A DNA stretch of 64,000 nt from Deltaproteobacteria bacterium. Its GTDB lineage: Bacteria; Desulfobacterota; Desulfarculia; Adiutricales; Adiutricaceae. The position numbers were made by a program, and so were the translations under genes. Under the pieces are notes generated by a model. The model worked only from the letters and a program-made list of their open reading frames with translations, was not told the DNA's origin and ran no database searches. Location: positions 1 to 64,000 of the forward strand of contig JAISRZ010000017.1 in assembly GCA_031273455.1 (NCBI GenBank). Direction: 5' to 3'. Positions 45,543 through 54,053 of the stretch are shown in pieces; within the stretch, counting starts at the first letter, position 1; the number at the start of each line of letters is the position of its first letter.

Positions 45543-46005
45543 TAGATACGGTCGCCGCTTCTAACCTGGTCAACTCCTAAGTTTTTTTGGCTCTAATGGC
45601 TTAACGTTAGAGCCAAGCGGATGGCTTAAAATGGCCCTTTAACCCCTTAACCCTCTTTAACCTCATGATACGGTCGCCAACGCTTTAGCTCCATAAACCG
45701 CTAACTATGGACCTAACTTAAAAAAAACCTTTCAGCCAGAGAAACCACTTTTAAAAGCGTCATAAGGATAAGGGCCCGAGAGACTGGCCGGTAACCGGCG
45801 ACATCAATTTATGTTGGTCACTAAGATTTTTTTGATTTGTTTAAGCCAAAACCCGCAAACATTAAGAGCGCCAAGAATATTTTCGCGGCTAATTTGTTAA
45901 AATTTAAAACAGATATTTATTATAAAGTAAAATCGCGAGCCAGGCTGGTGGAGTCGCCTTTGAGGAAAATCCGCCAAAACAAGGACGGGGATCCCCAATA
46001 TTTTT
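45543..46005. other. Spacer after the kinase gene
   Basis: About 460 bases without a gene. An 8-bp inverted repeat GGCTCTAA / TTAGAGCC at 45589-45614 lacks a following T tract and so is not a convincing terminator. The second half is A+T-rich. Confidence 0.4.
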
Positions 46006-46034
46006 TTGACAAATAGTGATTCTTTTGGTATAAT
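46006..46034 (+). promoter_or_regulatory. Consensus sigma-70-type promoter
   Basis: A perfect TTGACA (46006-46011), a 17-base spacer and a perfect TATAAT (46029-46034). It faces the Rpn-type nuclease gene that starts 125 bases downstream. This is the best promoter match I saw in the window. Confidence 0.75.
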
Positions 46035-46159
46035 TACCATAAATATAAAGTTCGAGTGGAAAAATAAATTTTTGAGTTTATTGGAAGATTTAGGTATAGT
46101 TTACTGTATTTTTGTCAATTTTGGTATTTAGTTTTTTTTACGTTCTATTAGGTTTGAGT

Positions 46160-47092
46160 ATGAGCGCGGATATTGAAAAAAGTATTGATGGTTTCGAAGA
46201 AGAGGGCAATAACAATTTATTTCGGTGTGTTTTTAACCGTCCAGACGCGGCCCGGGAATTATGCTCGGCCATCACTGGAGTTAATATTCCCCGGGACAAG
46301 ACCGTGGAAATTGTTAATCAAGGGAATGAGCCGGAGCAAATTTCCGTCCACCGGGGCAACGTTTCTTTTGTTTGCGGCGATAGATTGGTCATCTTGGAGC
46401 AACGACAATCGAAATCAAACCTCTTTTTGTTAATTCAGACGTTTAATTATTACTTTCGAATAATTAACGACAGCCCTTACAAAGCTGGTTTTCATCCAAA
46501 CGAACGGCTATCGCGGATCGCGCCTCAGTTCATCGTTTTATACAATGGACAGAAAGACTGTCCGCCGTTTGAGCGGCTTAAACTTTCTGATCATTTTCTC
46601 CCAACGCCCGTGAAGTTTGAGGAGTTTGCGAAGTTAGTGAAAGAGCCAACCGCAGAGTTTATAGTCGATTTATATAATATTAACTATGGTTTTAACCAAG
46701 CGATAATGGATAAATCGCCTCTTCTAAGTAATTACGCTTTTTTTATAGATCGCGCTAGAAACAATCCAACCAATCAACCGGATAATCTATCATCTATAAA
46801 AGAAGCTATCTCTTTTTGTATTGATAATGACATACTTAAAGAGTATCTTGAGGGGATATCTCCGAACAACGTGGTGGATCTGCTGTTCGAGACGCGGTCA
46901 TGCGCGGACTGGTTGAAGGCCAAGAGCCTTGAGTCGAAAGGCCTAAAGGGCCGAACGAAAAACCTAACGAAAGAAATAATCAAAGACGCCAATAACCGTC
47001 TAAAACATGGTTGGCCACCGGATGAAGTCGCCGAGGCGCTCAAACTAAGTCTGGCCGAAATGATCGAGATTACCTCGCGGCAAGCCTTTTAA
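46160..47092 (+). CDS. PD-(D/E)XK nuclease family protein (Rpn/transposase-like)
   Basis: A 310-residue protein of the Rpn-type recombination-promoting nuclease group. The N-terminal half has NLFRCVFNRPDAARELCSAI and the nuclease core NVSFVCGDRLVILEQRQSKSN (catalytic Asp region, then Glu-x-Arg-Gln-Ser in place of the usual EHQS), then LIQTFNYYFRI. FIVLYNGQKDCPP is the conserved strand found in this family. The ATG at 46160 is preferred to a TTG at 46112, which would add a spurious hydrophobic stretch. It has a strong promoter and differs from the copy at 18464 by lacking the EGLEKG tail. Whether it is functional is unknown. Confidence 0.85.
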   Translation: MSADIEKSIDGFEEEGNNNLFRCVFNRPDAARELCSAITGVNIPRDKTVEIVNQGNEPEQISVHRGNVSFVCGDRLVILEQRQSKSNLFLLIQTFNYYFRIINDSPYKAGFHPNERLSRIAPQFIVLYNGQKDCPPFERLKLSDHFLPTPVKFEEFAKLVKEPTAEFIVDLYNINYGFNQAIMDKSPLLSNYAFFIDRARNNPTNQPDNLSSIKEAISFCIDNDILKEYLEGISPNNVVDLLFETRSCADWLKAKSLESKGLKGRTKNLTKEIIKDANNRLKHGWPPDEVAEALKLSLAEMIEITSRQAF

Positions 47093-47121
47093 ACCTTCAA
47101 TTAGCCCGAGCGCGTCGCTCA

Positions 47122-47155
47122 AGTTGACCAACTGTTGACCAAATGTTGGTCAACT
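47122..47155. repeat. 11-bp inverted repeat AGTTGACCAAC / GTTGGTCAACT
   Basis: A perfect inverted repeat with a 12-base loop that itself contains TTGACC. It lies 30 bases after the nuclease stop and is followed by GGCTATAAT. It could be an operator over a promoter or a hairpin; a T-rich run comes only about 30 bases later. Confidence 0.6.
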
Positions 47156-47660
47156 AGGCTATAATTTGGCGACGCTGTTGGTTTTTTTTTATTTATAACT
47201 GTTCACGGGTTTTTCGGGATCTGATGTTTTTTTATCAATAAAATTGATTTTAAAGCCAAATAATTCATTAAAATACCATTAACATATGCCATAAATAATT
47301 AAAACATTAATATATATTTCTACAATAGTGATTATTGATTATTAAATTCGTGGCTTAAGGCGCGGCTAAAAGCGCGATAAACAGTTAAAATATCATATAT
47401 AATGGTTTGAATTAAAGGATTAATACGACTTCTATAAACCCATCAAAGTTACCGCGCCCCTTTAACAGCCTGTTGACCTCCAGGGCGAAAAGACCAAGTC
47501 CAGAATTTAAGCCTTGACCCTAAAAATAGTTGAAAATAAATTTTTATTATGGAATAATTATATTGAAGATTTGAGTAGGTATTTGGCCTTTTAAAGGCTT
47601 TTTGTCCGTCCCTTCGTCTAAATGGTATTGGCGGAGGTTATAGGGTTAATGGAGATGATA
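47156..47660. other. A+T-rich spacer upstream of the AAA-ATPase-like gene
   Basis: About 500 bases, very A+T-rich from 47190 to 47430. No gene or RNA recognised; it presumably contains the promoter for the gene at 47661. Confidence 0.4.
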
Positions 47661-49667
47661 ATGACCATAAAAGAATTACCTTTAGGCGGGCAGAATTTCC
47701 AAACAATAATAGATGGTAATTATTTATACGCGGACAAAACCACATATATATACGATCTGTTAAAAAATTCTAAACAAAACTATTTCCTCTCTCGCCCCCG
47801 GCGATTCGGTAAAACCCTTCTTATAAGCGTCTTGCGCGAACTGTTCTCTGGACAACGGGAACGTTTTCAAGGCCTTTGGATTGGCCAGTCCGATTACGCT
47901 TTTCCTAAGGTTCCGGTCATCCATCTTACCTTCAACTGGGACGCGTACTCTCCAGATATCGCGCGAGAAAACCTCATTTCTAATCTTAGTTCTATAGCCG
48001 AGCAAGAAGACCTCAAAATCGATGCGCCCTCGCCAGCTAAATATTTCGGCGCTCTCATTAAGGCTTTATACCTTAAGTACAACCAGACCCAGGTCGCTAT
48101 CCTCGTTGACGAGTATGACGCTCCAGTCACAAGGATGATGGGTAAAAATAAAGCGATAGCCCTAGAAAACGCCGCGATCTTACGCGATTTCTTCGCCGCT
48201 CCCAAAGATTCCCTCGACCTCAACTATATTCGTTTTATGTTGGTCACTGGTATCACCCGTTACGGCATGGCCTCTATGGACACAGGGCCCAACTACTTTA
48301 ATGACATCTCCCTTGATCCTAAATACGCCGGGATCTGCGGCTTTACCTTGGAGGAATTTGATTCCCTTTTCGCGAATCGGTTGGAAGAGACCCTTTTACG
48401 TCTTAAAAAAGCGAATAAAATGATGCCAGAGGCCACCATCGCGGATTTAAGAGCCAGAACGTTTCACTGGTATAATGGCTACAATTGGCGAGGGGAGACT
48501 AAGGTCCTTAATCCCTATTCCATCATCCATTTTTTTGACCAAAGTTCCTTTGGCAATTATTGGATCCAGAGTGGTTTCCCAGCCCATTTGACCGCTCTAA
48601 TCAAGGAACAGCCCCTGGATATTTTAACCCCCAATCTGGAATCTTATCTCTCGGAGACGATTAGAGATTCGGACATTAATAAGCTTTCGGCCCTTCCAGT
48701 CCTCTTCCACAGCGGCTACTTGACCGTGGACAAAGTCACCTCCTCGCCCGCGCGCGACCCTAAATCCAATAAAACGTCCAACGCGGACCACTATTTTTTC
48801 CGAATTCCCAATTTAGAAGTTTCCTCCTTTTACCGCCGGGAATTTTTCGTTAATATTATGGGCCTTACATCGAGACATGAACTGGAAACCAAAGGCGAGG
48901 ATCTTCGGACGGCTTTTTTGAGCCGTAACGCTATGGAAGCTCAAACTATCTTTAGCTCCTTTTTCCGGGCCATTACTTACCGCCAAAAGCTAGAAGAGAA
49001 AAACTTCCGCGCCTTAGTTCAAATGATTCTTTTTGCCCTGGATTTCGAAGTGGGATCCGAACTTAAGGGCCTAATAGGACGGCTCGACCTGGCCGTGAAA
49101 TTAGGGCCTCGGGTATATTGCGTTATTGAGTTAAAATACCGCCCAGATAAATCACAACTTAAACCCGAGGAAGAAGATAGACTTTTGGCCGCTATGGCCT
49201 GGAAAAGGTTAAGAGATGAGGTGAACGCGAACTTGGCCATCGCGGTCATGCAAAAGCTTGACCCAGCGGACACCATTCCAATTATCGCCGATTGCCCCTC
49301 TGATAAATTAACGGCGACCGAGACTGACCGACTCTTGGCCCAGGCCGCTCTAACTTCGCTAGATAAAAAGGAGATCAATCAAGTTTTGCTTAAAACGGCC
49401 CGGGATAAGTTTTCTGAGGAAGAAATCCAGGAAATCCTCCAAAACGCGGTCTCCCCTTTGGAAAGGACTTCTGAGGTAATTGACCATGAGTTGTCTAAAG
49501 TCGCCCAATTGGCTCTGGAGGCTGTCAAAGACAAGGGTTATCACGGGATTTTGGAACATAAGGCCGATGAGATTATCGACCTGGGTTTAGCGGTCTACGG
49601 TCGTGGCCACCCTATTAAGGTTGTTTTCGGCCCTAACCCAAGCGATAGAGAGCTAGCTAAAACTTAG
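47661..49667 (+). CDS. AAA-ATPase-like / PD-(D/E)XK nuclease family protein, full length
   Basis: A 668-residue protein. The start at 47661 (MTIKELPLG) is chosen by homology with the partial copy at 1-207 and by GGAG 6 bases upstream; longer starts at 47649 and 47622 exist. Residues about 5-280 are the AAA_ATPase-like domain with FLSRPRRFGKTLLISVL (P-loop-like), VAILVDEYDAPVTRMM (Walker-B-like) and LVTGITRYGMAS. The C-terminal DUF1703 nuclease has GLIGRLDLAVKLGPRVYCVIELKY, where Asp and Glu-x-Lys form the PD-(D/E)XK set. A helical tail follows. Such genes are abundant, multi-copy and of unproven function, perhaps mobile or defence-related. Confidence 0.88.
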   Translation: MTIKELPLGGQNFQTIIDGNYLYADKTTYIYDLLKNSKQNYFLSRPRRFGKTLLISVLRELFSGQRERFQGLWIGQSDYAFPKVPVIHLTFNWDAYSPDIARENLISNLSSIAEQEDLKIDAPSPAKYFGALIKALYLKYNQTQVAILVDEYDAPVTRMMGKNKAIALENAAILRDFFAAPKDSLDLNYIRFMLVTGITRYGMASMDTGPNYFNDISLDPKYAGICGFTLEEFDSLFANRLEETLLRLKKANKMMPEATIADLRARTFHWYNGYNWRGETKVLNPYSIIHFFDQSSFGNYWIQSGFPAHLTALIKEQPLDILTPNLESYLSETIRDSDINKLSALPVLFHSGYLTVDKVTSSPARDPKSNKTSNADHYFFRIPNLEVSSFYRREFFVNIMGLTSRHELETKGEDLRTAFLSRNAMEAQTIFSSFFRAITYRQKLEEKNFRALVQMILFALDFEVGSELKGLIGRLDLAVKLGPRVYCVIELKYRPDKSQLKPEEEDRLLAAMAWKRLRDEVNANLAIAVMQKLDPADTIPIIADCPSDKLTATETDRLLAQAALTSLDKKEINQVLLKTARDKFSEEEIQEILQNAVSPLERTSEVIDHELSKVAQLALEAVKDKGYHGILEHKADEIIDLGLAVYGRGHPIKVVFGPNPSDRELAKT

Positions 49668-50009
49668 GCGATAACCTTCCGCCCGTAAGGCCCTTGGCTA
49701 AACCTTGAGGTCCACATTCCTAAGACCTTAGTCAAACGCCACTTTTCGTCTGGGAAAATAACCTTGAGCGGATACCATTTTTCATTGTGGATAGAAAGCC
49801 CAAATAAGCTTAAAAGCGTCATAATAAATAAATAACCTTCTTTTTAGTGTCTTTAAAATACCTTTAAATTGTTAATTACCTTAAAAAAGAAGCTGTAAGG
49901 TTCCTTATTGACGGACCCCAAGCTTCGGCCCGCCTTTTGATAAATAAAATTTACATATATTTGACAATAGCCCCACAGTGAATTGACAGAGACCCTTTAC
50001 TCTCTCCTC
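49668..50009. other. Spacer upstream of the phosphate operon
   Basis: About 340 bases. A+T-rich stretches at 49820-49870 and 49935-49970 probably include the pst promoter. I looked for a Pho-box-like pair of CTGTCAT repeats and did not find one. Confidence 0.4.
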
Positions 50010-50921
50010 ATGACCCTACGCAAGTTATTCAATCGCTTATTTTACCTTTTGACCTTACTGGCCGCCGCGAGCCTGGTCTTTTTGACCGCTGGGGTCTTAG
50101 TGACCTTGGTGGTGGAGTCCAAGCCAGGTTTTGAGCGATTTGGGTTTATTAAGTTCCTCCTCTCCAGCGACTGGAATTACTCCAAGGAGATGTTTGGGGC
50201 CTTTCGGCCCTTAACCGGAACGGTCTTGGCCGCTTTGGGGGCGGTGGTCTTAGCCACCCCGGTGGCCTTAGGGGTGGCGGTCTTCTTAACCGAGCTTTGC
50301 CCGAGTAAGCTTAAAAGCCCCATCTCCTTAGCCATTGAGCTTTTAGCGGCCATTCCCAGCATTATTTACGGCTTGTGGGGACTATTCGTTCTCGCCCCCT
50401 TTTTGGAAAACTATTTCCAACCGCTAATGGGAAAAGTCTTTGGCGGGTTACCGGTCATTGGCGGCTATTTCGCCACTAAAGTCGCGGGCGGGCTCAACTT
50501 AGTGACCGCCTCCATGGTCCTGGCGGTCATGATTCTGCCTTTTATCGCCAGCTTAGCTCGGGAGGGGTTCGCTCAGGTGCCGGACGTCTTAAAGGAGTCA
50601 GCTTACGGCTTAGGGGCCACCACCTGGGAAACTATCGCCGCCGTGGTTTGGCCCTCGTCCCAAAGGGCGGTGGTTGGCGGAATTATCATGGCCGCGGGCC
50701 GAGCTTTAGGGGAAACCATGGCTGTGGCTTACGTCATCGGTAACCGCCATGGGGCTTTGGACTCAATCTTTTCCCCGTATGTCACCATCACGTCGGTTAT
50801 CGCCAATGAGTTTAATGAGGCCGGACCCACCCAGATGTCGGCTTTGTTTTATCTGACCCTGGCTCTGTTTTTGGCCAACTTGGTGGTCTTAAGCTTAGCT
50901 AGGCGGCTCATGAGGAAATAA
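50010..50921 (+). CDS. pstC: Phosphate ABC transporter permease PstC
   Basis: A 303-residue inner-membrane permease of the high-affinity phosphate importer PstSCAB. Six helices are visible. The first is at about 12-34. The EAA-type loop is VPDVLKESAYGLGATTWETIAAVVWPSS, and AAGRALGETMAVAYVIGN is a family hallmark. The ATG at 50010 is preferred over a TTG at 49983 (nine codons longer); neither has a good Shine-Dalgarno. Its TAA overlaps the pstA ATG by one base, so the two permeases are translated together. Confidence 0.94.
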   Translation: MTLRKLFNRLFYLLTLLAAASLVFLTAGVLVTLVVESKPGFERFGFIKFLLSSDWNYSKEMFGAFRPLTGTVLAALGAVVLATPVALGVAVFLTELCPSKLKSPISLAIELLAAIPSIIYGLWGLFVLAPFLENYFQPLMGKVFGGLPVIGGYFATKVAGGLNLVTASMVLAVMILPFIASLAREGFAQVPDVLKESAYGLGATTWETIAAVVWPSSQRAVVGGIIMAAGRALGETMAVAYVIGNRHGALDSIFSPYVTITSVIANEFNEAGPTQMSALFYLTLALFLANLVVLSLARRLMRK

Positions 50922-51754
50922 TGCGTTCCCACCGAGGCCGAGTCTGGACCAGCCGCGTGGCTTTGACCTTAGCCACCTTATGCGCCCTTTTTGGCTTGGG
51001 CTTATTGTTTTTAATCTTGTACGACATCGCGAGCCATGGGTTTAAATCGCTGTCTTTATCCTTATTAACCGAGGACCCGGCGGGGCCCATGGGCGGCGGC
51101 GGGTTAAAAGGGGCCTTTTTAGGGCAGGGCCTCTTAACCTTAGTGGCCACCTTAGTCGGGGCGCCTTTGGGCATCTTGGCGGGAACCTACTTAGCCGAGT
51201 ACGGTCGCGACAAAAGGTTCGCCAAGATGGTTTTAAATCTCTGCGATCTGGCCATGAGCTTACCGTCCATTGTGGTGGGCATCTTTGTCTACTCCATCTT
51301 GGTGAAACCCATGGGCGGGTTTAACGGTTGGGCCGGGGCCGCGGCCTTGGCCATAATCATGATCCCTTTAGTCACTAGGACCACCGAGAGCATGCTGGCC
51401 ATGGTCCCCTGGACCTTACGCGAGGCGGCTTTGGCTTTAGGGAGCCCTTATTACAAGGTCATTATCCAGATAGTTTACCGGAAGGCGGCTAGCGGTATCT
51501 TAACCGGCGTTTTATTGGCCATCGCCCGGATCGCCGGGGAAACGGCCCCTTTGATGTTCACGTCCTTTAACAACAACTATTTTGAGTTGAACATGAACCG
51601 CCCCGTGCCCTCAATCACGGTCAGCGTTTACCAGTACGCCGGCTCGCCCTACGAGGCCTGGATCTCCCAAGCCTGGGCCGCCGCCTTGGTGGTCACCGGC
51701 GTGGTCTTGTTTTTAAGCGTCCTGGGCCGCTTGGCGGTTAAATGGAGATCATAG
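50921..51754 (+). CDS. pstA: Phosphate ABC transporter permease PstA
   Basis: A 277-residue partner permease. Motifs are AGTYLAEYGRDKRFAKMV, SLPSIVVGIFVYSILV, the EAA loop VPWTLREAALALGSPYYKVIIQIVYRKAASGILTGVLLAIARIAGETAPLMFTSF, and a C-terminal helix VVTGVVLFLSVLGRLAV. Six membrane helices are likely. The pstB start follows the stop codon directly. Confidence 0.95.
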   Translation: MRSHRGRVWTSRVALTLATLCALFGLGLLFLILYDIASHGFKSLSLSLLTEDPAGPMGGGGLKGAFLGQGLLTLVATLVGAPLGILAGTYLAEYGRDKRFAKMVLNLCDLAMSLPSIVVGIFVYSILVKPMGGFNGWAGAAALAIIMIPLVTRTTESMLAMVPWTLREAALALGSPYYKVIIQIVYRKAASGILTGVLLAIARIAGETAPLMFTSFNNNYFELNMNRPVPSITVSVYQYAGSPYEAWISQAWAAALVVTGVVLFLSVLGRLAVKWRS

Positions 51755-52711
51755 ATGGATAAACTGGCGCGAGTGAGCGAGGTTAGCCAAACTGAGGTCA
51801 AAAGCGAGATTAATCCGCCCTTGGGGCAGGGGTTGGTTAAGGTGACGGAAACAATAGCCAAAACCACGGCCAGCGAGCCGCTGGAAACACCCGTCACGGT
51901 GGAGGTTAAGGAGAGCCCTAAGCCGGAGAAAGCCGCTTTAGAGGCTAAACCCCAGCCCCCCAAACTTTTGACCATTGAGAAGCTAAATTTTTACTTTGGC
52001 GACCATAAAGTTTTAAAAGACGTGGATTTACCCATTCTGGAAAATTCCATCACCTCCCTTATTGGGCCCAGCGGTTGCGGTAAGACCACTTTATTGCGGT
52101 GCTTTAACCGGATGCATGACCTTTACCCCAATAACCATTATGAGGGGAAAATCGTCATGGACGGGCGGAATATCCTGGATAAAGGCGAGGATCTTATCTG
52201 GCTAAGAAGCCGTTTGGGCATGGTCTTCCAAAAACCCACGCCTTTTCCCATGAGCGTCTATGATAATATAGCCTATGGCCTAAAGCTAAAAAAGATCACC
52301 AATAAGCCATTGGTGCGGGAATTAGTGGAAAAGTCATTAAAACAGGCTAACTTATGGGAAGAGGTGAAAGATCGTTTAAAAGAAAGCGCCTTAGGTTTAA
52401 GCGGGGGGCAGCAGCAGCGGCTGTCCATCGCCCGCTCCCTAGCCGTGAGCCCGGCGGTCTTACTCTTTGACGAGGCCACCAGCGCTTTGGACCCCATCTC
52501 CTCGGCCAAGATCGAGGAGATGATGGTGGAGCTGAAAAAAGAGGTCACCATGGTGGTGGTCACCCATAACATGCAACAAGCGGCCCGGATATCGGACTAC
52601 ACGGCCCTCATGTGGCTAGGGTCGTTAGTTGAGTATGGGGCGACCACCGACATCTTCACTCGACCGAAAATGAAAATGACCGAGCAGTACGTGGCCGGCA
52701 ATTTCGGCTGA
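51755..52711 (+). CDS. pstB: Phosphate ABC transporter ATP-binding protein PstB with N-terminal extension
   Basis: A 318-residue ATPase that energises phosphate import. Walker A is [11 protein letters not shown] (about residues 104-114), the signature [16 protein letters not shown] and Walker [13 protein letters not shown]. The final YVAGNFG is typical. The usual PstB is about 250 residues; here about 68 extra residues precede the first strand ([11 protein letters not shown]). They are Lys/Glu/Thr/Pro-rich and disordered-looking, with no motif. A downstream start at a GTG or TTG inside this tail is possible, but the ATG follows the pstA stop directly. It is the third gene of the operon. Confidence 0.94.
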   Translation: MDKLARVSEVSQTEVKSEINPPLGQGLVKVTETIAKTTASEPLETPVTVEVKESPKPEKAALEAKPQPPKLLTIEKLNFYFGDHKVLKDVDLPILENSITSLIGPSGCGKTTLLRCFNRMHDLYPNNHYEGKIVMDGRNILDKGEDLIWLRSRLGMVFQKPTPFPMSVYDNIAYGLKLKKITNKPLVRELVEKSLKQANLWEEVKDRLKESALGLSGGQQQRLSIARSLAVSPAVLLFDEATSALDPISSAKIEEMMVELKKEVTMVVVTHNMQQAARISDYTALMWLGSLVEYGATTDIFTRPKMKMTEQYVAGNFG

Positions 52712-52737
52712 AATCTGGTTAAAAAGGCGCGATATAT

Positions 52738-53394
52738 ATGGATATTATGGATCTGGACATTCAGAATATCAAAGAGAACTTCTCGGCCATGAGCGTATTG
52801 GTGGCCAATATGTACATGGACGCGTTAAGAAGCTTAGCCGTCCATGACGAGGAGTTGGCTCAAAAGGTCATAGCTCGGGATCTGGAGGCCGATCGGCTGG
52901 AGCTGGACTTGGATGAGCTGTGCTTAAGGTTTTTGGCTCGCTACTCGCCCAAGGCCGCGGAACTAAGGTTTGTGGTGGCCATCTTGCGTCTCATTGTGGA
53001 GCTGGAGCGGATCGGGGATCACTCTAAGGTTATGGCGAGGCAGGTCTCTCGGTTCCATTTGGCCCCCATGCTCAAAGCTTTGCCCGAGTTCCAGGAAATC
53101 TCCATTCTGCCCTACCAAATGCTGAATGAGGCCATTGACGCCTTTTTGTCCGGGGACGCGGAAAAGTACCCGGTTATTATAAGGACGGACGAAACGGTGG
53201 GGGCTTTACAAAAAAGCTTAAACGAAAGCTTGGTGGCCCTCATTAAAAAAGACACTTCCCGCGTTGGGCCGGCTATCTCAGTTATTAACATCATTCGGCG
53301 CTTGGAAAGAATCGCCGATCACGCTAAAAATATCGCGGAGATGGTCCCCTACGTCACCGTGGGGGAAGTGGTCAAGGGTAAGGCTCTTAAATGA
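52738..53394 (+). CDS. phoU: Phosphate signalling protein PhoU
   Basis: A 218-residue helical protein that links the Pst transporter to PhoR and lowers signalling when phosphate is plentiful. Its two three-helix bundles show the conserved motif twice: LRLIVELERIGDHSKVMAR and NIIRRLERIADHAKNIAEM (E-R-I-x-D-H metal site). The stop overlaps the start of phoB by four bases (ATGA). Confidence 0.95.
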   Translation: MDIMDLDIQNIKENFSAMSVLVANMYMDALRSLAVHDEELAQKVIARDLEADRLELDLDELCLRFLARYSPKAAELRFVVAILRLIVELERIGDHSKVMARQVSRFHLAPMLKALPEFQEISILPYQMLNEAIDAFLSGDAEKYPVIIRTDETVGALQKSLNESLVALIKKDTSRVGPAISVINIIRRLERIADHAKNIAEMVPYVTVGEVVKGKALK

Positions 53395-54053
53395 GAATTA
53401 TGACCATCGAGGACGAGGCGGCCTTAAGAGAGTTAATCGAGTACGATCTGACCCGGGCGGGCTTCCAGTGTCTGGGGTTAGAGAACGCCAATGACGCTTT
53501 AATGGTCGTGGAGGACTGGTTACCGGATCTGATCCTTTTAGACCTAATGCTCCCCGGGTTACAGGGGCTCCAGTTTTTAGAGATCATCCGCAAAAAACAT
53601 CGGACCCCGGTCATCGTCATCTCGGCCCGCAATAGCGAAAGCGACATCATCGCCGCTTTGGATCGGGGGGCGGACGATTACGTGACCAAACCCTTTACCT
53701 TTAGCTTTTTAGAGGCCAAAATCCGGGCCGTGACGCGGCGCGGTCAAGCGGGGGCGGCGGCGGTCATTGAGGCCGGGGGCATCCGATTGGATGTGACCTC
53801 GCATAAGGTTAAGGTCGAGAACCAGCAGTTAAGCTTAACCCAAAAAGAGTTTGAGCTTTTAAGTTTATTTATGCGCTCGCCGGGGCAAGTTTTTTCCCGC
53901 AATCAGCTTTTAAACGCTGTTTGGGGTTATGACAACGAGTTAATCAGCCGCACCGTGGACGCCCACGTGGCCACATTGCGCAAAAAGTTGGGCGGCCGGG
54001 GGCGTTTCATTCAGACTCTGCCCAAAATTGGTTACGCCTTTGAGGTTGAATAG
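53391..54053 (+). CDS. phoB: Phosphate response regulator, OmpR/PhoB type
   Basis: A 220-residue DNA-binding regulator. The receiver occupies 1-120, with acidic EDE at 7-9, phosphoryl-acceptor Asp51 (LILLDLMLPG) and Lys in YVTKPF. The winged helix spans about 130-218: LTQKEFELLSLFMRSPGQVFSRNQLLNAVWG and RTVDAHVATLRKKLG, ending in GYAFEV. The pairing with phoU and a kinase identifies it as the phosphate regulator. Its expression is coupled to phoU by the ATGA overlap. Confidence 0.9.
   Translation: MRIMTIEDEAALRELIEYDLTRAGFQCLGLENANDALMVVEDWLPDLILLDLMLPGLQGLQFLEIIRKKHRTPVIVISARNSESDIIAALDRGADDYVTKPFTFSFLEAKIRAVTRRGQAGAAAVIEAGGIRLDVTSHKVKVENQQLSLTQKEFELLSLFMRSPGQVFSRNQLLNAVWGYDNELISRTVDAHVATLRKKLGGRGRFIQTLPKIGYAFEVE

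Noticed and set aside
45589-45614. Terminator after the hybrid kinase
   Set aside because: The stem is clear but no T run follows in the direction of transcription.
49668-50009. Pho box ahead of pstC
   Set aside because: No tandem CTGTCAT-like repeats are visible in the spacer.
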